Positions 53,401 through 60,968 of a stretch of 64,000 nt of DNA are shown piece after piece. The first letter of the stretch is position 1. Every line of letters begins with the position of its first letter. The position numbers were made by a program, and so were the translations under genes. The notes under the pieces are model-generated. The model searched no databases and was not told where the DNA came from. It worked only from the letters and a program-made list of their open reading frames with translations. This DNA comes from Arcticibacter tournemirensis (lineage in GTDB: Bacteria; Bacteroidota; Bacteroidia; Sphingobacteriales; Sphingobacteriaceae): NCBI RefSeq assembly GCF_006716645.1, contig NZ_VFPL01000001.1, forward strand, positions 3,844,001 through 3,908,000. Direction: 5' to 3'.

Positions 53401-53916
53401 GGGAAGCCAAATCCTGACTTTTCAATTGGGTTCGGTAGTAATGTAAGTTATAAGCGATGGAATTTTGCCTTCACCTTTATAGGCAGTTTCGGCAATGAAT
53501 TGATTAACCTGAATCAATGGCTGATCGGATCCCTGACTAACCTGGGCACCTACAATGTCTCTATGGATGCGTGGAACAACCGTTGGCGGGGAGAAGGCAC
53601 GAGCAACAAGTACCCGCGCGCCAACCGTGACGCTGCTCGTTTTGGGAATAGATTCCCCGATTACATGATAGAGGATGCATCATTTGTGAGGTTACAAAAC
53701 GTGAATGTTGGATACACCTTTAAGATGGACCGGATCGCTAAGGGATCAACAATTAAAACCTATGTTTCGGGTACGAACTTGTTTACCATAACCAATTATT
53801 CAGGTTATGACCCAAGCATCAATTCTCAGGGGCACTTTGCTTTGATGAGTGGTGTGGATTACGGCACCTTGCCACAAGCCAGGACGTTTTCTTTAGGGCT
53901 GATATTATCTTACTAA
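50467..53916 (+). CDS. SusC/RagA-family TonB-dependent outer-membrane transporter (1149 aa)
   Basis: A signal peptide ends near residue 45 (AETHAQ). STN domain residues ~47-115 (VTLSVNNRPLKEVLEMVKKQ) for signalling to FecR, a carboxypeptidase-like domain ~135-205 (GKVTDSDGYPVPRASVKLKD), and a plug with the SusC motif DASSTAIYGSRGANGVV near residues 335-350. A large beta-barrel follows and ends QARTFSLGLILSY. It imports oligosaccharides captured by the SusD partner downstream. It is in the same operon as the next three genes. Confidence 0.96.
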   Translation: MKKKRIYAKGYTMPVRVKQLLLIMKMTFIFLLLFCLQLRAETHAQTVTLSVNNRPLKEVLEMVKKQTDYMVILTSDVEESANPVTIEVKNMPLSAFMSTVMANQPAFYYIKEKTIFIARRKNVPQNKPPLQSIVRGKVTDSDGYPVPRASVKLKDTRTATATDVNGNFSIQASPGQVLIFSSLGFSTVERRIDNNAILNVVLKIDVTNLSEVVVVVGYGVVKKSDLTGSISSVKIGDNNENKVVSVPEALLGRVSGVNILNNTGEPGSGMTFNIRGLTSITGNNQPLIVLDGQPIESGLGVTSAGINVDWQSQTPPLDPLASLNPSDIGSIEILKDASSTAIYGSRGANGVVLITTKTGKSNGNKDRFTYNLRTDLSNLPHKIEMADALTFMRYRNEAAMNNGLGPAYTEEQMTANAEQYGGHNWQDLVYRTAKSQEHQLTASGLIGKSNYRVSLDYGDNQSILNNAGFKKGGLRFNFNRDITKKLSLAIRSNLSLTERTYGAQSNTQGVFASSAVIGAIASTPLRMAYTDDGDLDLTFANNPVLVTELLRDVTDTRMVIAGIDLDYKIIKGLSYKLKGAVNEVSSLRQLYWPRGTFQGDEYEGSATRADNLNGNYMIDHLLNYNGNFKKHRVNAVAGYSYQYWYRKGTSITSTGFPSDDLGYENFALADKQGTYFTTNKNRALQSVLGRVTYSYDSKYLLTLTGRSDGATRLAPGNKWHFFPSVGLGWNVASEKFFKKAIPAVNNLKLRASYGIAGSENVAIGATQADYSIDYVTIGDRILPGLNYNSFPNHLLTWETTASVNAGFDLGIFNDRITFTADFYSKKTTDLLIGLSIPASSTFRSYSTNTGEVTNKGLDLETSVQVMRTKNLDWSMFGNASFNRNKVISMGGTNMIYGGIYLNGGNNFLGQALQVAKVGEQISSFWAYKSAGVYQNPLEILNDPNIANDPAKSTYRPGDVRFKDINGDGKIDENDKTIVGKPNPDFSIGFGSNVSYKRWNFAFTFIGSFGNELINLNQWLIGSLTNLGTYNVSMDAWNNRWRGEGTSNKYPRANRDAARFGNRFPDYMIEDASFVRLQNVNVGYTFKMDRIAKGSTIKTYVSGTNLFTITNYSGYDPSINSQGHFALMSGVDYGTLPQARTFSLGLILSY

Positions 53917-53935
53917 GTCGATAAAACTATATATT

Positions 53936-55696
53936 ATGAAAATACTTAAAGCTGCAAGATATGTTGCCGTGATTTGGGCACTATTACTTGCCATACAGTC
54001 ATGTTCGCTTGATGAAACTGTACCAGATACGATCACCGCAAAAAATATCGACTCTAAAGCGGATGTAACCGCGGTGATTCATGGCGCTTATGCCAATCTG
54101 AACAATCCGGACGCATTCAAGTTTACCGGTGTTTTCTGTTTTTTGTTTGTAGGGGGTGACGACATTTATGCTACTGTGACTACGGATCCCGCGAAATTCT
54201 CTCAAAAGGCATTTGACGCAGGATATACCAGTTCCTTTTGGAATGTCCTGTACTCGGTCATCGGTAATGCGAACAATTTGATCGATATATTAGACAGTAA
54301 GGACTTTGGCGATGAATTTGAAAAGCGTGCGTATGGAGAAGCTTATTTTCTAAGGGCATTCTCTTACTATTATCTGGTGAGGTTGTACGGTGGCGTGCCG
54401 CTTCGTGTAGAGTCAGTTAAAGTTGATAGTGATTTCTATATTAAGAGAAACACTGTTGACGAAGTATACAAGCAGATTTTTGAAGACTTCAAAAATGCAT
54501 CAGAAAGGCTTCCGCTTCGCACAGCTATTGTAGCAACAGAACTGGGACGTGCCTCAAAAGGTGCGGCACAAGGCTTATTGTCTCAAGCTTATTTGACTTA
54601 TGCAAATTATCTCGACAGAGAAGGAAAAGCAGATTATCAATCGTATTATCAACTATCAGTTAATTATTGCGATTCTGTTATCAATAGTGGCCAGTATGTT
54701 CTATTGAATGATTATGGCAAGTTATGGGATGTAACGCAGGAGACCGCAGCCTACGAAGAAGTAATTTTTGGCATTCGCTTTACTGCTGATCCACTCAAGG
54801 TAAGTTTAGGGTCTTCAGGATCAGAGTTCGCTTATCGTTTTTTAGGCTCGAACTCCCATGGCGTAACCGGCAATAAGCCAACTGGTGGTGGTTCTGCCGA
54901 CATCAGGCCGCAACCTTGGTATACTGATATTTACTTCACTGGCGATTATGGGGACAACAGACCTTATTATCCAGGACTTACTTACGATTACCGTTCAGAA
55001 AAGTCATATTTCCCCCGTGGATCGAATACAGGATTGAATACCGTGACCGGCCAGAATTTCAGGTATATTTATCAGTATCCATATGTAGGTCCCCAGTCAA
55101 ACAATCAAACCGGTGCCACTGCAGCGACTACATCCATTATAGGGAAATATGTTGACGGAGCAGGATATGACAGCAGGAATCATGGCAATGATTTCTTCAT
55201 TATGCGATATGCTGAGATTCTGTTAATTAAAGCGGAAGCATTGAATGAATTAAATGGACCTAGTGTAGAAGGAATTAATCTGATTAATCAATTGCGTATC
55301 CGGGCCAGGAAAGGAGACGGAATTCCTCGCAATTACCCTACTCTAATCCCTACCAATACCGTTTATACAAAGCAGAGTTTCAGAAAAAAAATTCTGGATG
55401 AGCGTGGTGCCGAATTATTTGCAGAAGGGCATCGCTGGTTTGATCTGGTTCGCATGAAAAGCCATATAAACGAAGCTGAAACAATGTATGATTATCAATT
55501 TGGAACGTTCTTAAAAGGCATATCTCCAAAGACACCATCTTATACCAACACCGGTAATTTATGGAATAATAAAGGAGGATATATACCCGGAAGTGCAGCG
55601 GGTCAAAGCTATGACCCTAAATTTAAACTGTATCCTATTCCGACTTCAGAATTGATTATCAACCCGAATTTTGGAGATCAAAACCCTGGATGGTAA
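53936..55696 (+). CDS. SusD/RagB-family outer-membrane lipoprotein (586 aa)
   Basis: A lipoprotein signal ends IQSCSLDE (Cys23). The fold is helical: N-terminal TPR-like part (GEAYFLRAFSYYYLVRLYGGVP is diagnostic of SusD) and a C-terminal block with EILLIKAEALNELN, DERGAELFAEGHRWFDLVRM and FKLYPIPTSELIINPN. It forms the lid of the SusC transporter and binds glycan. It begins 19 nt after susC. Confidence 0.95.
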   Translation: MKILKAARYVAVIWALLLAIQSCSLDETVPDTITAKNIDSKADVTAVIHGAYANLNNPDAFKFTGVFCFLFVGGDDIYATVTTDPAKFSQKAFDAGYTSSFWNVLYSVIGNANNLIDILDSKDFGDEFEKRAYGEAYFLRAFSYYYLVRLYGGVPLRVESVKVDSDFYIKRNTVDEVYKQIFEDFKNASERLPLRTAIVATELGRASKGAAQGLLSQAYLTYANYLDREGKADYQSYYQLSVNYCDSVINSGQYVLLNDYGKLWDVTQETAAYEEVIFGIRFTADPLKVSLGSSGSEFAYRFLGSNSHGVTGNKPTGGGSADIRPQPWYTDIYFTGDYGDNRPYYPGLTYDYRSEKSYFPRGSNTGLNTVTGQNFRYIYQYPYVGPQSNNQTGATAATTSIIGKYVDGAGYDSRNHGNDFFIMRYAEILLIKAEALNELNGPSVEGINLINQLRIRARKGDGIPRNYPTLIPTNTVYTKQSFRKKILDERGAELFAEGHRWFDLVRMKSHINEAETMYDYQFGTFLKGISPKTPSYTNTGNLWNNKGGYIPGSAAGQSYDPKFKLYPIPTSELIINPNFGDQNPGW

Positions 55697-55726
55697 GTAG
55701 ATTTAATACCTAAAATATAAAATCAG

Positions 55727-56827
55727 ATGAACAAAATAAAAATAACAATTCTCAAATATGCCGTGGTTCTTTTCGTGGCGGCTATTCTTGCAGGTTGTAA
55801 TAAGGAGCTAACAGTAATTGAAAAGCAAGCTTACGAAGCTCCTAAATTTTTTAACCCGGTCGTTAAACCGTCGTTATTTAACTCTTCTGTACTGAGGACC
55901 TGGGACGGTTGGTTTTATGCCTATGGCTCGGAAGAAAACTGGGTGGGTGCCGGTGGGAACAGGTTGATGCCGGTGATGAAATCGGCCGATATGGTCACCT
56001 GGACATACCAACGCAACATATTCAACGCCAGGCCAAGTTGGAGTACGGGTGCTATGACCTCTCCGGATGTAGTAGAAATCGAACGCAGGTATTATGTATA
56101 CTATTCATTCGCATCGGCTTCTTCTACGAGTCCGAAGCCCAGTATCGCTCTTGCTACATCCGTAACGCCAATGGGACCCTTTGTAGAGCGTGAGGATATG
56201 GAAGACATGGGAACTAAGCCAGGAAACCTTTTCGATACGGACTCGGTTGACACACCAAACCCTCGTCACCCCTTCTTTTTTCAGGAAGAGAATGGTGACA
56301 AGTATTTGTTCTATACCAGTAATGTTGCAGGCGACGTTAAATCTGCTGTGTATTGCTTACCGTTGTCAGCCAGCGGACAACGAATCCCGGATTTTACGTC
56401 AATGAAGAAAGTCGCTTCTGCAGATTTCGATGGCGTTCTGATCCAGAAAAAGGATAACTTTTACTATCTTTTTGGGACACGCGTGAACGGCAATAGCTCG
56501 ACGATTATAGTAGGCAGATCGGCAAACCTCTTAGGCCCGTATGTAGATAAAACCGGAGGAGATCTGATGGTAGGAACAAATGGAACAATATTCGCGGAAG
56601 CCAATGCACTATTTAGCTCTCCCGGCCATAACTCTAAGATCTTTACAGATAAGAGCAAAGAAGATTGGATAATGTTCCACGTTATAGACAGTCGCGATCC
56701 AAAATTCACTAACAATTTGGATAAGAAGCCGCTAGTACTGGCCAGGATTGTTTGGAACAATGGTTGGCCTGAACTGGTATCGGACTATCTGACGGAAAAG
56801 GAACTGATCGGACCTAACTTCTATTAA
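55727..56827 (+). CDS. GH43-fold lipoprotein with apparently replaced catalytic residues (366 aa)
   Basis: Lipoprotein (LAGCNKE). The five-bladed propeller resembles GH43 arabinanase-type enzymes: WDGWFYAYGSEENW, SADMVTWTYQ, SPDVVEI..YYVYYSF, HPFFFQEENGDKYLFYTS, FYYLFGT, and SPGHNSK. By eye, the base Asp (usually in ADPS) is Asn in LFNSSV; the second Asp (usually IDPFFF) is His in RHPFFF; the acid Glu (usually FEAP) is Asp in FDGV. If the alignment is right it is a pseudoenzyme or glycan-binding protein rather than an active hydrolase. It is in the susCD operon. Confidence 0.8.
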   Translation: MNKIKITILKYAVVLFVAAILAGCNKELTVIEKQAYEAPKFFNPVVKPSLFNSSVLRTWDGWFYAYGSEENWVGAGGNRLMPVMKSADMVTWTYQRNIFNARPSWSTGAMTSPDVVEIERRYYVYYSFASASSTSPKPSIALATSVTPMGPFVEREDMEDMGTKPGNLFDTDSVDTPNPRHPFFFQEENGDKYLFYTSNVAGDVKSAVYCLPLSASGQRIPDFTSMKKVASADFDGVLIQKKDNFYYLFGTRVNGNSSTIIVGRSANLLGPYVDKTGGDLMVGTNGTIFAEANALFSSPGHNSKIFTDKSKEDWIMFHVIDSRDPKFTNNLDKKPLVLARIVWNNGWPELVSDYLTEKELIGPNFY

Positions 56828-56850
56828 CCACTTAATTTTAATACAGAGAA

Positions 56851-58389
56851 ATGAATAACCTAAAAAATATAATCTGGGCGATTGCTTTATTATTTCTTTC
56901 AGCAAGTGCCCATGCAAAGCATTCAAAACTCAGACAAATTAAAACCTTAATCGTATTTTTTGATGGTTTGCGGCCCGACTATATAACACCTGAACTTATG
57001 CCCAACTTATACGCTTTTAAAAAACAAAGTGTTTTAGCTACACAGCATCACAGTGTTTTTCCAACTGTAACACGATTAAACTCGGCCGCGTACTCGACTG
57101 GCTCTTACCCGGCTAAGACAGGCATCCTGGGCAATAAGGTGTATTTTCCACAGGTTGATAAGGTGAAAGGCCTGAACACCGGGGACGCCAGTGATTTGTT
57201 ACGTATTGACAGTGCAACAAATGGAAAACTGCTAACCACCATCACCTTCGGCGAAGTGATGGAAGCAGCAGGTAAGAGATTTATGGTATTCAGCTCTGGT
57301 TCGTCAGGACAGGCTCTGTTACAAAACCCTACTGTGAGCGCAGGCGCCATTGTCAACCCCGATATGATCTTGCCAGAATCGTACAAAGAAACCGTATACA
57401 AAGCTGTTGGCCAGTTTACCAGTCATGACGATCATTCAGCAAAACACATCTGGGCTACAGATGCATTAATAAGGCTAGGCTTACAAACGGGCGGTCCCGA
57501 GGTGTGTGCACTCTGGATGTCAGATCCTGATCACACAACACATGCCGATGGTATCGGTACCCCCTCTGCTGTAGCAGCGCTCAAACTGGTGGATGAGCAA
57601 TTTGGTAAAGTGATCAGGCATTTAAAAAGTCAGAAATTGGATGAAGTGTATAATGTTATCGTTTCTGCAGACCATGGCTTCGTGACTCATGTCGGGAAGA
57701 AAACGATCACAGCTCATTTGATTGAAAAAAGACTCAAAGAAAGCAAAACCTCTGAAGACGTGGTGGTAGCAGACGGAGCAATTTATGTAAAGAACCATAA
57801 CCCGGACGTGATTAAGAAGATTGTCACCTCACTTCAGGAAGCGAAATTTATCGGCGCAATATTTACAAAAGGCAAGAAACCAGGCGACACCAAAGGCTGG
57901 GTTGACGGAACTATTTCTTATGAAACCATTCACTGGGACCACCCAACGCGTGCTTCCGACATACTGGTGGCCGAGTACTGGGATAACCGCAAAAACAAAT
58001 TTGGGTATGAGGGCGCCGGTTTTGCAGGTGGCCCTGCAGGCCATGGTGGTTCTAGCCCCTATGAAGTACATATTGCTTTGATGGGATCGGGCCCAGGCTT
58101 CAAGAAGAATACTGAAACTAACTTACCAACTTCTAATATTGATATTGTTCCAACAATACTGCACCTGCTCAACGTTCCAATACCACAACAGATGGATGGT
58201 AGAGTTGTCTACGAAATGTTGAAAGAAAATCCGCCTGTGTCTGCCCCATCACTGGCAAAAACCGAGAATGTTGTTAGCAGTATCCATGCATCGTGGGGAA
58301 CTTACAAAACGACAGTACAACGAACCATTTTAGGCAAGTATACTTATATTGACTTTGCTAAAACTGAGCGTGTATTCTCTAAGCCCTGA
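56851..58389 (+). CDS. alkaline phosphatase superfamily protein, ENPP (nucleotide pyrophosphatase/phosphodiesterase) type
   Basis: A signal peptide (residues 1-22, ASAHA) precedes the metal sites: VFFDGLRPDY (Asp), FPTVTRLNSAAYSTG (nucleophile Thr), DPDHTTHADG (Asp-His), SADHGFVTH (Asp-His), and GPAGHGGSSP (His). The ENPP subgroup hydrolyses phosphodiester or pyrophosphate bonds in nucleotides, lipids or phospho-glycans. Presence in a SusCD operon suggests a phosphorylated polymer is the target. It is 24 nt after the GH43-fold gene; the IS3 element begins 30 nt after its stop. Confidence 0.9.
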   Translation: MNNLKNIIWAIALLFLSASAHAKHSKLRQIKTLIVFFDGLRPDYITPELMPNLYAFKKQSVLATQHHSVFPTVTRLNSAAYSTGSYPAKTGILGNKVYFPQVDKVKGLNTGDASDLLRIDSATNGKLLTTITFGEVMEAAGKRFMVFSSGSSGQALLQNPTVSAGAIVNPDMILPESYKETVYKAVGQFTSHDDHSAKHIWATDALIRLGLQTGGPEVCALWMSDPDHTTHADGIGTPSAVAALKLVDEQFGKVIRHLKSQKLDEVYNVIVSADHGFVTHVGKKTITAHLIEKRLKESKTSEDVVVADGAIYVKNHNPDVIKKIVTSLQEAKFIGAIFTKGKKPGDTKGWVDGTISYETIHWDHPTRASDILVAEYWDNRKNKFGYEGAGFAGGPAGHGGSSPYEVHIALMGSGPGFKKNTETNLPTSNIDIVPTILHLLNVPIPQQMDGRVVYEMLKENPPVSAPSLAKTENVVSSIHASWGTYKTTVQRTILGKYTYIDFAKTERVFSKP

Positions 58390-58430
58390 TTTTAGCAGAC
58401 CACCTCAGTCCACATTATTGTACCGACCCC

Positions 58431-59408
58431 TTATAAGTTGGACAATAATAATGAATTAGTTGTGTAATATTTGTTTATATCTGGGGATAATTCGGAGGCC
58501 ATTTTATTGATATCTTGTAGTTCCGTTCTTTCTGCCCTTTTCTTTTCGGTTATATGAATATTCTGTTCCCACTTCTGTAACGGGGTCATACCAATGTTTC
58601 GGTGATTTCTTCTGTTATCGTACCAGGAGCGGTGCGCTGCAAGTGTGTGCTTTGCGTGATAAAAGCTGTCGAACTCAAACCGGTCTACCACTTCCCGCTG
58701 AACAATGCTGTGGAAAGCCTCGATATAAGAGTTTTCTTCTGGTGTAGCAATGTGAGTAAACTCCTGATTAGCTTCGGCAGCTCTTAAGTATTGCTTCACG
58801 CTGTTAGCGATAAACTGGGATCCATTATCATTTCTGATAGTAACTCCTTTGATACCGTATTGCTGCCTGATTCTTCTGAAAGCGTTAATTACATCCAACT
58901 GCCGGATGCTTTTCTGAAAGATCTGATCAACCGTTTTTCGGGAAAATACATCCAGAATGGTTAACAGGTAATAATTTCGTTTATCGGCATGCACATAGAT
59001 GTATTTAATATCCAAGCAAAGATATTCCATTGGATAAGAGGCCTGAATCTTACGGTGCTGAACGAACTTGCGTTTTCCGCTTGTCCGGATCACTTTGCCT
59101 AATAAGAGGTTCTGTTCATCCATTAACCGGTAGACCTTTTTCTCATTGATATAATATTCCTGTTTACGCAACTCCTGGGTGACATTTTCATAACCGTAAC
59201 AACAGAATTCCTGCGATAAAATGTCTTTTATTTCTTCAACTACTACCTGGTTTTCCACCCTGGAGCCATCTAGTTTAAAAGTATGGGTACTGGGCTTTGC
59301 ACCCCGCTTACCGTTTCTGTTTTTATAATAATACACACTGCCAGGCATACCCATCCAGGATAAAAGCGTGCTGGAAGGAACCATATGATTGAACTGAGAG
59401 ACGATCAT
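58431..59408 (-). CDS. IS3-family transposase OrfB (DDE integrase core)
   Basis: HTH_21-like region (EIKDILSQEFCCYGYENVTQELR) followed by the rve core: Asp in YLCLDIKYIYV, Asp in IRNDNGSQF, and Glu in TPEENSYIEAFHS, 35 residues apart as in IS3. The C-terminal YDNRRNHRNIGMTPLQKWEQ is typical. Its ATG overlaps the orfA stop as ATGA, so it may be translated by re-initiation rather than by frameshift. It ends inside the left terminal repeat. Confidence 0.93.
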   Translation of the reverse strand: MIVSQFNHMVPSSTLLSWMGMPGSVYYYKNRNGKRGAKPSTHTFKLDGSRVENQVVVEEIKDILSQEFCCYGYENVTQELRKQEYYINEKKVYRLMDEQNLLLGKVIRTSGKRKFVQHRKIQASYPMEYLCLDIKYIYVHADKRNYYLLTILDVFSRKTVDQIFQKSIRQLDVINAFRRIRQQYGIKGVTIRNDNGSQFIANSVKQYLRAAEANQEFTHIATPEENSYIEAFHSIVQREVVDRFEFDSFYHAKHTLAAHRSWYDNRRNHRNIGMTPLQKWEQNIHITEKKRAERTELQDINKMASELSPDINKYYTTNSLLLSNL

Positions 59409-59719
59409 CTTCTTGTCTTGGTTTGAATGGGAGTTTTTTTTAAAAGCTCAGATTTTACTTCTATCTCCAGGGCCTGTCTGGCAATGATCCGTTTTAACCG
59501 CTCATTCTCCTCTTCCAGAGCTCTTACCTCCGGATCCACCCGGTGATAGGCTGGCTTCAAACCTTCCATGCCTTTACTCTGATACTTCTTCTTCCATCTG
59601 GCATACAGTGAGGGTGCTAAATTATACTTACGGCAAGTGGATGTGATTCCCTCTCGTTCGCCTTCTTGAATGATAGAAAGCCTGTCTTCAGGGGTGAACG
59701 CCCTTCTTTCTCTTTTCAT
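59405..59719 (-). CDS. IS3-family transposase OrfA
   Basis: Small HTH protein: FTPEDRLSIIQEGEREG and TCRKYNLAPSLYARWKKKY form a helix-turn-helix, followed by a leucine-zipper-like coil (LEEENERLKRIIARQALEIEVKS). 104 residues. Confidence 0.92.
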   Translation of the reverse strand: MKRERRAFTPEDRLSIIQEGEREGITSTCRKYNLAPSLYARWKKKYQSKGMEGLKPAYHRVDPEVRALEEENERLKRIIARQALEIEVKSELLKKTPIQTKTRR

Positions 59720-59840
59720 GATTCCCTAATTTAATCGTTCTAAATTGTTTTTAAAATTTAGTCCAGTCTTTTAGGGGGCTAGTACATTATAATCCCTAAG
59801 CGAGAAATGCCTCGTTTGCTCAACGGTTTAAATTAAAACT

Positions 59841-59877
59841 CTGCACATAGTGCTTTTGATAAAATTACTATGTGCAG
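59841..59877. repeat. 11-bp perfect inverted repeat in the GH16 leader
   Basis: CTGCACATAGT (59841-59851) and ACTATGTGCAG (59867-59877) around a 15-nt loop, 28 nt upstream of the GH16 ATG. It could be an RNA hairpin or a protein-binding site. Confidence 0.5.
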
Positions 59878-59905
59878 ATTATCAACGAATCATGAAGTAA
59901 ATTCT

Positions 59906-60730
59906 ATGAACAACAAGTTCTTCATTTCGAAAATATTGATCAGCGGTTCTCTAATAATTATGTTTTCCTTTTGTAAAAAAGGATCTGGTGCAGATCCAGA
60001 AGACAAAAAGGAAGAACAAAAAGAAAGCTCCGGCACTCCAGAATATGTAATTAAGGATTACAAAATGGTTTGGAATGACGAGTTTAATGGCACCACATTG
60101 GATCTCACCAAATGGAATTACAGACAAGACGGTGTAGTCAGAAAGCTCGGAACGGTAAATAAAGAAACCATCTCACTTGATGGTAAAGGCAATGTTTTAA
60201 TTACCGTTTTTAGGGACAATAAGGGAATATACAATATCGGCCAGATATCTACCGAAGGACTATATGCTACCAGGTACGGTTATTTTGAATGCAGAGTTAA
60301 GTTGCAGAAAAGCCTTGGTCCTCATACCGCTTTCTGGCTTCAGTCGCCTACTTATGGCAGAACAGCCGGCAATCCTGATAAAGACGGGGTTGAAATTGAT
60401 ATTTTCGAATACCATCGCTCAGCACCTACTAAAGTGTATTTCAATACACATTGGGATGGCCATGGCGACTATCATAAAAATTACGGCAACAACATTACCC
60501 TTCCAGCTATAGTAGATGGTTATCATACTTTCGGATTAGAATGGAACGAAAATGAATATACATTTTACGTTGACGGTAAAAAGGGATGGAGTTCCAATCA
60601 AGCAATATCACGCACCGACCAATTCATAATCCTTAGTGCGGAACTTACAGGTTGGGGAGGAGATCCTGCCTTAGGAACATTCCCTGATGCAGTTGCGTTT
60701 GACTATGTTAGGGTATACAAAAAGAAATAG
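59906..60730 (+). CDS. GH16-family glycoside hydrolase lipoprotein (274 aa)
   Basis: A lipoprotein signal (IIMFSFCKKG) and a short linker (EDKKEEQKESS) lead to a GH16 jelly-roll: MVWNDEFNGTTLDLTKWNY, TRYGYFECRVKLQ, the catalytic motif VEIDIFEYH (both Glu and the middle Asp present), and FDYVRVYKKK at the end. Substrate could be beta-1,3-glucan, agar-like galactan or similar. The frame opens at 59870, but the ATG at 59906 precedes the signal peptide. The IS3 element separates it from the PUL operon. Confidence 0.92.
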   Translation: MNNKFFISKILISGSLIIMFSFCKKGSGADPEDKKEEQKESSGTPEYVIKDYKMVWNDEFNGTTLDLTKWNYRQDGVVRKLGTVNKETISLDGKGNVLITVFRDNKGIYNIGQISTEGLYATRYGYFECRVKLQKSLGPHTAFWLQSPTYGRTAGNPDKDGVEIDIFEYHRSAPTKVYFNTHWDGHGDYHKNYGNNITLPAIVDGYHTFGLEWNENEYTFYVDGKKGWSSNQAISRTDQFIILSAELTGWGGDPALGTFPDAVAFDYVRVYKKK

Positions 60731-60784
60731 TCTCTATTAAAGAGATTGGGGTCATTTGAATTTACAGCGAAGGATCTTACTTAG

Positions 60785-60901
60785 TCTGGTGTTTACCAGC
60801 TTGCAGAATCCATTATTTTCAAAAAGGTCGCAGCCAAGATAAAGTATCTTCCACTTGACATTATTACACAGGAGAACCTTCGATTCTATGTAGAGGTGTA
60901 A
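60785..60901 (+). pseudogene. possible 3' gene remnant (38 codons before stop)
   Basis: Open from after a stop at 60782-60784 to TAA at 60899-60901; reads SGVYQLAESIIFKKVAAKI then KYLPLDIITQENLRFYVEV. No start codon. Composition looks protein-like and could be the end of a decayed gene; family not identifiable. Confidence 0.25.
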
Positions 60902-60968
60902 GAAATTACTTACCAAAGCCATATAAAATTAAAATCCCGTTTGCTTCCTGCTAATGCGGATATGTACT

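Larger units (their letters stand above)
58419..59786 (-). mobile_element. complete IS3-family insertion sequence, 1368 bp, with 4-bp TTAT target duplication
   Basis: Imperfect terminal inverted repeats of about 25 bp start TGTAC..CCCC and share TGGAC (58419-58443 and complement of 59762-59786), with TG..CA ends. TTAT flanks both sides (58415-58418 and 59787-59790). Two ORFs, orfA and orfB, fill the element. Confidence 0.9.

Noticed and set aside
55909-56405. Short open frames in another frame of the GH43-fold gene as evidence of frameshift
   Set aside because: The main frame is continuous with lipobox and all propeller blades in order.
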